Below, in pieces: positions 24,783 through 32,337 of a stretch of 64,000 nt of DNA; within the stretch, counting starts at the first letter, position 1, and every line of letters begins with the position of its first letter. The notes under the pieces are model-generated. The model saw nothing but the letters and a program-made list of their open reading frames with translations. It was not told the origin of the DNA and did not search any database. The position numbers were made by a program, and so were the translations under genes. The DNA lies in the NCBI GenBank assembly GCA_964561785.1, contig CAZLRF010000011.1:1-64000 (forward strand), in the 5' to 3' direction. Source of the stretch: DATBSL01 sp964561785. GTDB lineage: Bacteria; Acidobacteriota; Vicinamibacteria; Fen-336.

Positions 24783-25235
24783 GTGCACGCCTCGCCCCCG
24801 GCCTCCCGACGCGGGCTGTGGCGGTGGCTCGCCGCCGCGCCGCTGCCGCTCCTCGTCCCCCTCTGGGCGCTGTGGAGGGACGTCTACATGCTCGACGCGG
24901 AGGGGCTCGTCCGGGTGGGAGGGGGCCGTGCGATCTCCGAGTGGGCGCTGCTCTCGGTCGCCTCGGCCGCCCTCGTCGCCAGCTTCTGGGCCGGCGAGCG
25001 CGCCGTGCGCGTGCTCGGCTACACGCTGCACTCCCTCGTCCTGTCCGTCGCCTTCGGCGTCGCGGGCGTCCTCGGGGTGATGCACGCCTTCGGCGGACCG
25101 CAGGGAAACCTCGCCGCGCCGGCGTGGGCCCTCGTCTCCCTCTCGCTGGTGGCCGCCGTCTGCGCCTGCGCCCTCCTCGCGACCGCCGCGCTCTTCGTCG
25201 ACGACGTGAGGGCGGCGGAGGAGGACGAGGCATGA
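24783..25235 (+). CDS. Small membrane protein of unknown function (four predicted helices)
   Basis: I take the GTG at 24783 as start because AAGGAAGG lies 8 bases upstream; an earlier ATG falls inside the probable promoter. The 150-residue product has four hydrophobic stretches (WLAAAPLPLLVPLWALW; ALLSVASAALVASFWAG; LHSLVLSVAFGVAGVLGVM; ALVSLSLVAAVCACALLATAA) and a short acidic tail (DDVRAAEEDEA). I recognise no family. Its stop overlaps the start of the tandem Cys/His protein gene by 4 bases, so the two products are probably made together. Confidence 0.7.
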   Translation: MHASPPASRRGLWRWLAAAPLPLLVPLWALWRDVYMLDAEGLVRVGGGRAISEWALLSVASAALVASFWAGERAVRVLGYTLHSLVLSVAFGVAGVLGVMHAFGGPQGNLAAPAWALVSLSLVAAVCACALLATAALFVDDVRAAEEDEA

Positions 25236-25654
25236 CGGCGGACTGCCTCGCCTGCGAGAAGAAGGTCCCGAAGCGGGGGCGAAGACGCTGCCCGCTGTGC
25301 CGCCGGGCCTTCCGCGTGGGCTGGGAGGGCGTCGAGACCCACTGGCGCGCGAAGCACGCCCAAGCAGTGCCCTACGAGCGCTTCTGGTCCTCGCTCTGCC
25401 GCGAGCACCGCGCCGCGCGCCCCGCGGACTGCCCCTCCTGCCGCAAGGGCATCCCGCGCAGCCGCAAGTGGCCCCGCCAGTGCCCGGAGTGCGCCCAGGT
25501 CTTCAGCGGCCGCGGCTGGGCCGGCATCGAGTCGCACTGGCGCGTCTGCCACCCCGACGTGATGCCGTACGAGGACTTCTTCGCCTCGCTCTGCCCCGCC
25601 CACCGCGGAGCGGGCGACCCCGCCACCGACTACCTCCCGCTCGGCGAGCGGTAG
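25232..25654 (+). CDS. Tandem Cys/His (zinc-finger-like) protein of unknown function
   Basis: This 140-residue protein is built from two copies of a unit of about 60 residues. Each unit has C-x2-C, a basic stretch, C-x2-C, then W-x-G-(V/I)-E-(T/S)-HW-R-x2-(H/C)H or similar, PYE-x-F(W/F)-(S/A)SLC and a final H. The copies are CLACEKKV to SSLCREH and CPSCRKGI to ASLCPAH. The spacing suggests two zinc sites per unit or one zinc ribbon plus a C2H2-like element. I do not recognise the family. It is coupled by ATGA overlap to the four-helix membrane protein upstream and is convergent with the B12 transporter ATPase gene. Confidence 0.75.
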   Translation: MTADCLACEKKVPKRGRRRCPLCRRAFRVGWEGVETHWRAKHAQAVPYERFWSSLCREHRAARPADCPSCRKGIPRSRKWPRQCPECAQVFSGRGWAGIESHWRVCHPDVMPYEDFFASLCPAHRGAGDPATDYLPLGER

Positions 25655-25655
25655 A

Positions 25656-26438
25656 TCAGGCCCGCTCCTCGAAGCGCCAGAGCCGCTCGGGGCCGTCCCC
25701 GACGGGGAGGCCGCGGATCGCGACGCCGAACGCGCGCTCCGCGGCCTCGTCCTCCAGGACCTGCGGCGGCGTGCCCTCGGCCGCGATGCGCCCCCCGTCG
25801 AGGAGGGCCATGCGCGGCGCCCACGCCGCCGCGCGCTGGAGGTCGTGGATCACGGCCAGGACGGCGACGCCGCACTGGCGGACCTCGTCGAGGACGCGGA
25901 AGAGGTGGAGCTGGTGGCGGACGTCGAGGTGCGTGGCCGGCTCGTCGAGAAGAAGCACCGCGGGCTCCTGGGCGAGGCCGCGGGCGAGGAAGGCGAGCTG
26001 GCGCTCCCCGGCCGACAAGGTGCCGAGCGGGCGCCGCGCGAGGTGCTCGATCTCGGTCTGCCGCAGAGCCCGCGCCACGGCCGCGCGGTCCTCCTCCGTG
26101 AAGGGGGCGAGCGGTCCCCGGTGCGGGTAGCGGCCGAGGGCCACGCGGTCCTCGACCGCGAGGCGGTCGGGGGCCTCGTCCTCGGCCGCCACGAGCGCCA
26201 CGCGCCGTGCGACCCCGGAGCGGGACCAGGACGCGAGAGGTCGTCCCTCGAGGAGCACCTCCCCGCGCGCCGGGCCGAGGAGTCCCGCCAGCGTGCGCAC
26301 CAGGGTCGACTTGCCAGCCGCGTTCGGGCCGACGAGGGCGAGGCCCTCACCGGAGGCGAGCGCGAGGTCCACGCCACGCAGCACGGCACGCCGGCCCCGG
26401 TCGACCCAGAGCCCGCGCGCCTCGAGCACGGCGCTCAT
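25656..26438 (-). CDS. btuD: Cobalamin ABC transporter ATP-binding protein
   Basis: This 260-residue ABC ATPase is of the iron-chelate/B12 importer class. It has Walker A GPNAAGKST, the Q-loop region replaced by VALVAAEDEAP, signature LSAGERQLAFLARGL, Walker B AVLLLDEPATH and the switch His in VIHDL. The ATG at 26438 overlaps the permease stop by 4 bases (ATGA). It is the last gene of the operon that begins with the cobalamin riboswitch at 31.4 kb, which is the main reason to call the substrate cobalamin rather than heme or siderophore. Confidence 0.9.
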   Translation of the reverse strand: MSAVLEARGLWVDRGRRAVLRGVDLALASGEGLALVGPNAAGKSTLVRTLAGLLGPARGEVLLEGRPLASWSRSGVARRVALVAAEDEAPDRLAVEDRVALGRYPHRGPLAPFTEEDRAAVARALRQTEIEHLARRPLGTLSAGERQLAFLARGLAQEPAVLLLDEPATHLDVRHQLHLFRVLDEVRQCGVAVLAVIHDLQRAAAWAPRMALLDGGRIAAEGTPPQVLEDEAAERAFGVAIRGLPVGDGPERLWRFEERA

Positions 26439-27460
26439 CCCCGGCCCTCCTGGCCCCGCAGCGCGAGGAGGAAGTAGGGGGCTCCGACGAACGCCGTGAC
26501 CGAGCCGAGCGGCAGCTCCACGTGCTCGCCGAGGGAGCGTGCGGCCACGTCGGCGATCACCACGAGCACGGCGCCGGCCAGGAACGAGGCGGGCAGGAGG
26601 CGGCGGCCGAGCGGGCCGACGAGCGGCCGCAGGGCGTGGGGAGCGATGAGGCCGACGAAGGGAACGGCCCCCGCGACCGCGGTGACCGGCCCGGCCACGA
26701 GGGCGCACGCGCCGAACACGAGGAGGCGCACGCCGTGGACGGGAAGGCTGAGCGCCGCCGCCTCCTCCTCGCCGAGAGCCAGCACGTCGAGCGGCCGTGC
26801 GAGGAGGAGGAGGGCGACCGCGCCGGGCAGGACGAAGGCGGCGGCGAGCGCGAGGTGCTCGTAGCCGCGGCCCTCGAGGCCGCCGGCGAGCCAGAACAGG
26901 ACCGTCCGCACGCGGTACTCCTCGGTGGCCACGAGCAGCACGGACGTCGCGGCGGCGGCGAGCGCGCTCACCGCGAGCCCGGTGAGCAGGAGGCCGGAGA
27001 GGGTGGGCCGCCCGCCGGCGTGAGCGATCGCGTAGATGAGGAGGAGAGCGAGCAGGGCTCCGGCGCACGCCGAGAGTGGCAGCGCGAGGAAGCGCTCGTG
27101 GGCCCACCCCGCGTTCACGGCGATCACGGCGCCGAGGGCGGCGCCGGGGCCGACACCGAGGAGGCCGGCGTCGGCGAGCGGGTTGCGGAAGAGCGATTGC
27201 AGCGCGGCGCCGACCACCGCGAGCCCCCCGCCCACGAGGGCGGCGATGAGGACGCGCGGGAAGCGGACCGACCAGAGGATGACCTCGCTCATCTCCGCAA
27301 GCGGGGTGGGTCCGCTCATACCGAGGCGGGCGAGGCCCGAACGCACGACGCTCGCCGCGGGAAGCGGGACGCTGCCGAGGCTCAGCGCGGAGAGGAGGAC
27401 GAGAGGCAGGGCGACCGCCAGCAGGGCGAAGACCAGCCGGCGGCGGTCGAGCTCGCTCAA
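26435..27460 (-). CDS. btuC: Cobalamin ABC transporter permease (FecCD/BtuC family)
   Basis: The product is a roughly 341-residue polytopic membrane protein with the FecCD signatures FPRVLIAALVGGGLAVVGAA, QSLFRNPLADAGLLGVGPGA, GAVPFVGLIAPHALRPLVG and LPLGSVTAFVGAPYFLLAL. I place the start at TTG 27460, which overlaps the binding-protein stop as TTGA like the other 4-base overlaps of this operon; a GTG at 27523 would add 21 residues overlapping the upstream gene. It should form the membrane dimer that passes cobalamin through the inner membrane with BtuD. Confidence 0.9.
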   Translation of the reverse strand: MSELDRRRLVFALLAVALPLVLLSALSLGSVPLPAASVVRSGLARLGMSGPTPLAEMSEVILWSVRFPRVLIAALVGGGLAVVGAALQSLFRNPLADAGLLGVGPGAALGAVIAVNAGWAHERFLALPLSACAGALLALLLIYAIAHAGGRPTLSGLLLTGLAVSALAAAATSVLLVATEEYRVRTVLFWLAGGLEGRGYEHLALAAAFVLPGAVALLLLARPLDVLALGEEEAAALSLPVHGVRLLVFGACALVAGPVTAVAGAVPFVGLIAPHALRPLVGPLGRRLLPASFLAGAVLVVIADVAARSLGEHVELPLGSVTAFVGAPYFLLALRGQEGRG

Positions 27461-28347
27461 GGGACCTTCGGCGGAGGCGTCGCCTCCGGCACGCGTGCCG
27501 GGTGCAGGCGCGAAGCGAGCCACCAGGCGGCGTCGGCCGCCCGGTCGGAGAGGGCCACCAGCAGGCGGTTCGGCATCTCCACGACGCGGCCCTCGCGTAC
27601 GGCCCGCGTGCGCGAGAGGAGGGGGTGCCGGCGGAGGGCCGTCGACGCTCCCGAGCCCTGCGTGACCAGGAAGACGTCGGGCTCGGCGGCGAAGGCCTTC
27701 TCCCCGGCGAGCGGGACGATGCCCCGCAGGCCCAGCTCGCGCCCGACGTTCGAGGCGCCGGCCGCTTCGACCAGCGCGCCGATGGCCGTGCCGGAGCCTG
27801 CGGTGTGCGGGTCGCCCCAGTAGAGGACGCGTGGCCGGGGATCTCCCGCGATCCTCCGCGCGAGCTCGGCCAGCGCGGCGTCGAAGCGCGCCGTGAGGCG
27901 CGCCGCGGCGTCGGGCTCGCCCACCGCCCGTCCCAGCTCCACGATGGCGGCGCGGATGCCGGGGAGCGTGTCGAGACCGCTCATCCGGTGGTGCCGCAGC
28001 CCCGACTTCTCGACCAGGCGCAGGAAGTCGGCGTCGGTGTACTCGGAGACGACGACGAGGTCGGGCCGCAGCGCGAGGAGGCGCTCGAGGTCGGCCCGCG
28101 GCAGCCGAACGGCGGTGGACGGAACCCGGCCGGCCACGTTCGACATCGAGGGGTCGTCGGCCCAGCGGGTCACCGCGACGAGGCGCTCGGCCGGCAGCAT
28201 CTCGACGAGCAGCTCGTCGGCGGTGAGGTTGAGCGAGGTCACTCGCCGCGGCGCCTGCGCCGCCGCGGGCGAAGCCAGGAGGGCCGCGGCGAGGAGGGCG
28301 CGCAGGACCGATCGCCGGGATCCCGCGGGCCCCGGGGTCCGGCTCAC
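27457..28347 (-). CDS. btuF: Periplasmic cobalamin-binding protein (BtuF/FepB-type)
   Basis: This 296-residue exported protein begins with a basic, hydrophobic signal (RRSVLRALLAAALLASPAAAQA) and has the class III binding-protein pattern: VTSLNLTADELLVEML, DLERLLALRPDLVVVSEYTD, a bridging helix region, and GGDPH-type loops (VLYWGDPHTAGSGTA). It captures the vitamin in the periplasm for the BtuCD importer. The GTG start overlaps the DUF71 gene stop by 4 bases. Its position between DUF71 and btuC within a riboswitch-led operon sets the substrate; the protein sequence alone would only say iron-chelate/B12 type. Confidence 0.88.
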   Translation of the reverse strand: MSRTPGPAGSRRSVLRALLAAALLASPAAAQAPRRVTSLNLTADELLVEMLPAERLVAVTRWADDPSMSNVAGRVPSTAVRLPRADLERLLALRPDLVVVSEYTDADFLRLVEKSGLRHHRMSGLDTLPGIRAAIVELGRAVGEPDAAARLTARFDAALAELARRIAGDPRPRVLYWGDPHTAGSGTAIGALVEAAGASNVGRELGLRGIVPLAGEKAFAAEPDVFLVTQGSGASTALRRHPLLSRTRAVREGRVVEMPNRLLVALSDRAADAAWWLASRLHPARVPEATPPPKVP

Positions 28348-29030
28348 GCGGCCTCCCCCCGCGCCTCGGGCAGGAAGTCCGCGAAGACGTAGCCCTCGTG
28401 CTTCACGACCTCCCCGGGACGGCAGGGCACCGGATGCCGGAAGCCGGGGCCGTCCCAGGCGAACGTGTGGAACTCGCCCCGCTCGCCGCAGGGATCCACC
28501 GTCGCGGGCAGCCCCGCGAGGAGCGCGGCGTCGAAGGCGCGCCCGGCGAACTCCGCCGGCAGGAGGGCCGGGTCGACGCAGGTGAGGACCGCCTTCACTC
28601 CTGCGTCGATCATCGTGTGGGCCAGGACGCGGGTGTCGCGCCCCCAGAGGGGAAACAGCGGCCGGAGGCCGGTCCCCGCCATCTTCGCCTCGCGGTAGCG
28701 TCGCACGTCCTCGAGGAAGATGTCGCCGAAGGCCACGGCCCCGAACCCCTCCTCGCGGGCGGCGGCGAGAACGCGGCCCATCGCCGCCTCGTAGTCCTCG
28801 TTCGAGCAGGGCGAGGGGAGCCGCACCTCGACGAGGGGAAGGCCGACCGCCGCGGCCTGCTGCCGCAGCAGCGGCAGACGCACCGCGTGCATCGCCACGC
28901 GGTCGAAGGCGTCGTTCACAGTGGTGAGGAGGCCGCTCACCGCGACGCCGTCGCCCCGGAGGAGGTGGAGGGCCAGCGCACTGTCCTTCCCCGAGCTCCA
29001 GGCGAGGAGGACCTTCTCCCCCTCCCTCAC
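28344..29030 (-). CDS. DUF71/COG2102 ATP-pyrophosphatase, probable B12 salvage enzyme
   Basis: This 228-residue protein of the PP-loop ATPase superfamily has the ATP motif LAWSSGKDSALALHLL near the N-terminus and the DUF71 block CGERGEFHTFAWDGPGF near residue 190. In archaea and eukaryotes this family includes the diphthine-ammonia ligase Dph6. Published comparative genomics assigned a separate bacterial branch to B12 salvage because of its clustering with B12 transporters. Here it lies inside the riboswitch operon, with 4-base overlaps to the TonB receptor (GTGA) and to btuF (GTGA), exactly that context. An amidation or amide-transfer step on incomplete corrinoids is a fair guess; the reaction is not shown by sequence. 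Confidence 0.85.
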   Translation of the reverse strand: MREGEKVLLAWSSGKDSALALHLLRGDGVAVSGLLTTVNDAFDRVAMHAVRLPLLRQQAAAVGLPLVEVRLPSPCSNEDYEAAMGRVLAAAREEGFGAVAFGDIFLEDVRRYREAKMAGTGLRPLFPLWGRDTRVLAHTMIDAGVKAVLTCVDPALLPAEFAGRAFDAALLAGLPATVDPCGERGEFHTFAWDGPGFRHPVPCRPGEVVKHEGYVFADFLPEARGEAA

Positions 29031-31279
29031 CGCGCGCCGCCGAGCCGGAGCCTCAGCCCCCCCCGCACGGAGCGCCCGAGGGCAGGGTAGCCGAGCGCCT
29101 CCTGGTACTCCTCGTCGGTGAGGTTCTCGCCGACGAGGAACGCCTCGACCGGTCCCGCGATCCGCACCCGGAGGCGGGCGTCGAGCCGGGTGTAGGAGGG
29201 GTTCGTGGAGAGGCCGAGCCCCACGAAGTCGCTGTCGGCCCGCTCCCCGACGGACACGAGGGTCGCCCCCGCGCTCCATCGGGGGAAGGAGAGCTCGGCG
29301 GTGAGCGAGCCCTGGTGCTTCGGACGGCGGAGCAGCGGCTCTCCCGCCGCGTACACGGGGTCGAAGTCGCTCGGGCTCTCGAGGATCTCGCCGTCCAGGT
29401 AGGTGTACTGCCCGAGGACGAGCAGGTGCTCCGCCGGCTTCGCCTCGAGGGCGAGCTCGAGGCCCCGGGCGCGGGTGTGGGCCAGGTTCACGTAGGTCCC
29501 CTCGAACGTCGTGTAGTCCACGAGGGTGTAGGCGATCTGGTCCCGGTAGTCGTGGTGGAAGAACGTCGCCACCGCGCGCAGGCGGCTCGCGAAGAGCCTC
29601 TGCTCGAGGCCCACGTCGAACGTGGTGCTCCGCTCGGGATCGAGGTCGGGGTTGCCCTGGGCGAAGAACGACTCGCCGTACGACTCGAAGAAGCTCGGCT
29701 CCTTGATCCCCATCCCCGCCGAGGCCCGCAGCGTCGTGGCGTTCCCGCCGTCCCGCAGCCGCACCGCGAGGGCGGCGCGGGGGACCGCCCGGGTGCCGTA
29801 GCTGCCGTTTCTCTCGACGCGGCCCCCGAGGGTGAGGTACGCCCGGGAGCCGAGGAGGAGGCGGTCCTGCGCGTAGACGCCGAAGCTCGTCCGCTCCGGC
29901 GTCAGCAGCTCGCCGGAGCGGCTCCCGAGCTCGCCCGTCTCGTGCTCGATCTCCGCCCCGGCCGTGAGCAGGTGGCGTCGGCCGAGCGCGACCTCGGCCT
30001 GGTAGCCCCCGGCGAGGCGGTCGGTGAGGTTCTGGAACCCCTCGGGGTTCGGGAAGTCGCAGCTCGGATAGGCGCCCGTCAGGCCCTCCCACTCCGGGAC
30101 GTAGCAGCCGGAGTCCTCGGGGTTCCGGGAGAGCTGGTCGGTGCGGGCGTAGCCGAGGCTGAGCTGGTGCGAGGCCCGCGCCGCCGTCCGGCGCACCGAG
30201 GCGGAGACGACGAGGTCCTCGCGGTCGAACGAGGCGTCCTCGTCCGGCCGGCCGTAGGCCGTCGGCCCCGGGGTGCCGACGGTCCCGTCGTCGAGGCGAA
30301 CCACGGCGCGGGCCTCGGTCCGCGCGTCGATGGCCACCCCCGCGGAGAGCGCCGCCGCCGTCTGCTCGAAGCGGCTGTTCGGCGCCTCGTTGTCCGTGGC
30401 GAGCCGCTGCACGCCCGCGTTCCAGTCGAGGGGGCCGCTCCTCCCCGAGGTCGCGCCGAGGAAGCGTTGCCAGTCGAAGGAGCCCCCTTCGCCCTCGGCC
30501 CGGACCGACGGCGTCTCGCCGCGCATCGCGCGCCGGGTCTGGAGGCTCAGGACCCCGGCCAGGGCGTCGGTCCCGTAGAGGCTGCTCGAGGCGCCCCGCA
30601 CGACCTCGACCGTCTCGAGCTCGAAGGGGAGCGCGGTGCCGAAGTCGAAGGCGCCGCCCGGCTGGTTCACGCTCACGCCGTCCACCATCACCCGCGCGAA
30701 GCGGGACTCGCCCCCGCGCACGAAGGCCGACCCCTGCTGGCCCGTCTGCCCGGCGCGGGCGGTGGCGATGCCGGGGACGTCCTGGAGGAGGGGCAGGAGG
30801 GACGAGGCCGCCCGGTCGTCGATGCGCTCCCGGTCGAGGACGTCGGCGGCGACGCCGATCGTCGAGAGCGTGGCCTCGCCGCGGGTCGCGCTCACGACGA
30901 GCCGTTCCGAGACGGGCGCCGGGCCGAGGACGAGGTCGAGTCGGCTCGTCGGCGCCTTCGTGCCGGCGCCGGCGTCGACGGCGGCCGTTCTCGGCTCGCG
31001 CAGCTCGAGGCCGGGGGCGTCGACCGACGCGGTGTAGGTCCCCGGGGCGAGGCCGGCCACGACGAACGCGCCGTCGGGCCCGGACGTGAGACGGTGTCTG
31101 CCGGTCGGGCCGTCGAGGGTCACCGCGACGCCGGGCAGCGCCCGGCCGTCGCTCGTGCGGACGGTGCCTTCGAGACGGCCGGAAGCCGGGTCGGCGGCGG
31201 AGGCCGGGCCTCCGAGAGAGCAGGTGAGCGCGACGAGGACGAAGGGAAGGGCGGCGGGGGAAACCAAGTGCTTCTTCAC
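29027..31279 (-). CDS. btuB: TonB-dependent outer-membrane receptor for cobalamin (BtuB-like) with N-terminal regulatory-like domain
   Basis: I start at GTG 31279, which has GGAGG 8 bases upstream and yields the signal peptide MKKHLVSPAALPFVLVALTCSLGGPASA; the product is 750 residues. After the signal comes a carboxypeptidase-regulatory-like Ig domain (about residues 35-105: LEGTVRTSDGRALPGVAVTL), then a TonB-box-like SERLVVSATR, the plug (LQDVPGIATA, FVRGGESRFARVMVDGV, SSLYGTDALAGVLSL) and a 22-strand-type barrel ending in Arg. The extra N-terminal domain is usual in SusC-like receptors but not in enterobacterial BtuB. The cobalamin riboswitch just upstream identifies the likely ligand. Confidence 0.9.
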   Translation of the reverse strand: MKKHLVSPAALPFVLVALTCSLGGPASAADPASGRLEGTVRTSDGRALPGVAVTLDGPTGRHRLTSGPDGAFVVAGLAPGTYTASVDAPGLELREPRTAAVDAGAGTKAPTSRLDLVLGPAPVSERLVVSATRGEATLSTIGVAADVLDRERIDDRAASSLLPLLQDVPGIATARAGQTGQQGSAFVRGGESRFARVMVDGVSVNQPGGAFDFGTALPFELETVEVVRGASSSLYGTDALAGVLSLQTRRAMRGETPSVRAEGEGGSFDWQRFLGATSGRSGPLDWNAGVQRLATDNEAPNSRFEQTAAALSAGVAIDARTEARAVVRLDDGTVGTPGPTAYGRPDEDASFDREDLVVSASVRRTAARASHQLSLGYARTDQLSRNPEDSGCYVPEWEGLTGAYPSCDFPNPEGFQNLTDRLAGGYQAEVALGRRHLLTAGAEIEHETGELGSRSGELLTPERTSFGVYAQDRLLLGSRAYLTLGGRVERNGSYGTRAVPRAALAVRLRDGGNATTLRASAGMGIKEPSFFESYGESFFAQGNPDLDPERSTTFDVGLEQRLFASRLRAVATFFHHDYRDQIAYTLVDYTTFEGTYVNLAHTRARGLELALEAKPAEHLLVLGQYTYLDGEILESPSDFDPVYAAGEPLLRRPKHQGSLTAELSFPRWSAGATLVSVGERADSDFVGLGLSTNPSYTRLDARLRVRIAGPVEAFLVGENLTDEEYQEALGYPALGRSVRGGLRLRLGGAR

Positions 31280-31304
31280 GCGAGAAGCCTCCAGCACATC
31301 GGTC

Positions 31305-31490
31305 AGGGCAGGTTTCCTGGCTCCCGGGTCGTCGCTTCGCTCCCGACCTTCCCCGGGTCTCCCCGAGTGGCGGCGCCCATGAGGCGCCTGATGGGAGCGG
31401 GCTCGCCGGCTACAGTGGCGGGACCGCGCAGGCCTTCGACCTGCTTCCCTTTTACCCTCCCGCAGCGGGAGGCACCCTGACGTTTACGCC
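31305..31490 (-). promoter_or_regulatory. Cobalamin (B12) riboswitch
   Basis: Reading the minus strand, the conserved cobalamin-aptamer blocks occur in order: GGGTGCC with a following short hairpin, GGGAAGCAGGTC, GCGGTCCCGCCACTGT (CCACTGT at 31412-31418), a G+C-rich P6 arm, GGGGAAGGTCGGGAG, and the B12 box AGCCAGGAAACCTGCC at 31307-31322. The aptamer ends about 15 bases before the GGAGG of the TonB receptor. There is no terminator hairpin with a T-run, so control is probably by hiding the ribosome-binding site when adenosylcobalamin is bound. Confidence 0.93.
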
Positions 31491-31494
31491 GCGG

Positions 31495-31524
31495 AGTGTG
31501 ACAGCCGGTGCCGAGCGCTGTCAA
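31495..31524 (-). promoter_or_regulatory. Promoter of the B12 operon, overlapped by an inverted repeat
   Basis: On the minus strand a perfect TTGACA (31524-31519) is followed after 18 bases by CACACT (31500-31495), placing the start just before the riboswitch. The inverted pair TGACAGC (31499-31505) and GCTGTCA (31517-31523) covers the same bases, either as an operator or as a terminator stem for the preceding toxin gene. Confidence 0.6.
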
Positions 31525-31563
31525 GGGTCCAGACGCGTCGGCGCGTCACGCGCCTCGTGCTCC

Positions 31564-31959
31564 TCAGCGCTCGATGACCTTGACGACCTCGCCGTAGCCC
31601 GCCAGCACTCTGTCGTTCGTCAGCAGGACGAGCGGCTCCGCGAGGCTCTGAGCGACCAGCATACGGTCGAACGGGTCCCGGTGGATCGGGGGGAGGCTCG
31701 CGAGCCGCTCCGCGTGGACCCCGGACACCGGCAGCTCCGAGAAGCCCATCTCGGCGAGCGCGGGCCGCAGCATGGCGGCGTCCACCGTGAAGTCCGGCCT
31801 GCGCAGCGCGGCCTTGATCACGACTTCCCAGATGCTGGCCGCGCTGAACAGGACCTCGTTCGCGGGGTCCTCGAGGAGCCGGCGAGCCTCCCTCGGAAGG
31901 CGGCGGCTCCTCGCCGCCGCCCACAGGAGCAGGTGCGTGTCGACGAGCAGGCGCATCAT
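31564..31959 (-). CDS. PIN-domain toxin (VapC-like)
   Basis: This 131-residue PIN ribonuclease has the full acidic set: Asp in LLVDTHLLLWA, Glu in SIWEVVIKA, Asp in RDPFDRMLVAQ and Asp in LLTNDRVL. It resembles the VapC-type subgroup whose members pair with Phd antitoxins. Two ATG codons are adjacent; the first overlaps the antitoxin stop by 4 bases (ATGA), which suggests translational coupling. The pair lies upstream of the B12 operon on the same strand and is separated from it by a promoter and inverted repeat. Confidence 0.9.
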   Translation of the reverse strand: MMRLLVDTHLLLWAAARSRRLPREARRLLEDPANEVLFSAASIWEVVIKAALRRPDFTVDAAMLRPALAEMGFSELPVSGVHAERLASLPPIHRDPFDRMLVAQSLAEPLVLLTNDRVLAGYGEVVKVIER

Positions 31960-32192
31960 TCGCCCTCGAACGCGCGCAGGACCGGGTCCGGCAGGGGCCG
32001 GTTGAAGTCGTCGGGGATGCGGAATCGCCCGTCGAGGACGCCCAGTCGCCGCTTGCCCCCGGTCCCCGCGAGGCGGGTCAGGCGCGCGACCGGCCGTCCC
32101 GCCCGAGCGATGACCACGTCCCGCCCGGACGCCGCCTCCTCCACGAGCTGCGAGAGCCGGGTCTTGGCCTCGTAGATATTGACCTGCTTCAT
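31956..32192 (-). CDS. Phd/YefM-family antitoxin
   Basis: This 78-residue antitoxin has the typical N-terminal DNA-binding pattern (VNIYEAKTRLSQLVEEAASG, then DVVIARAGRPVARL) and a flexible C-terminal tail that would bind the PIN toxin. Its ATG at 32192 has no Shine-Dalgarno sequence. A TAGACT box 6 bases upstream with TTGATG 17 bases further suggests a leaderless transcript starting at the A of the ATG. It overlaps the toxin by 4 bases. Confidence 0.9.
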   Translation of the reverse strand: MKQVNIYEAKTRLSQLVEEAASGRDVVIARAGRPVARLTRLAGTGGKRRLGVLDGRFRIPDDFNRPLPDPVLRAFEGE

Positions 32193-32198
32193 GACATG

Positions 32199-32227
32199 AG
32201 TCTAGTTGGTCAGGTCAATCGCATCAA
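32199..32227 (-). promoter_or_regulatory. Promoter of the Phd/PIN operon, apparently leaderless
   Basis: Minus strand TTGATG (32227-32222) and TAGACT (32204-32199) are 17 bases apart, and the ATG begins 7 bases after the -10. A partly palindromic TTGACCTGACCAA lies in the spacer at 32206-32218, a possible antitoxin site. Confidence 0.5.
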
Positions 32228-32286
32228 CCACGCCGGTGTCGAGCGCCGGCCGGGACGGACCGCTCGGAGACCGTCGCCCTTCTCGC

Positions 32287-32315
32287 TTGACAGGCCGTCC
32301 TCGCCGCCGAAGACT
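32287..32315 (+). promoter_or_regulatory. Candidate promoter of the Gfo/Idh oxidoreductase gene
   Basis: TTGACA at 32287-32292 is followed after 17 bases by AAGACT (32310-32315). The leader would be about 15-20 bases and contains GAGGAGG before the ATG at 32338. The -10 is weak. Confidence 0.4.
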
Positions 32316-32337
32316 GGCGCCGCTCGAGGAGGACGGC

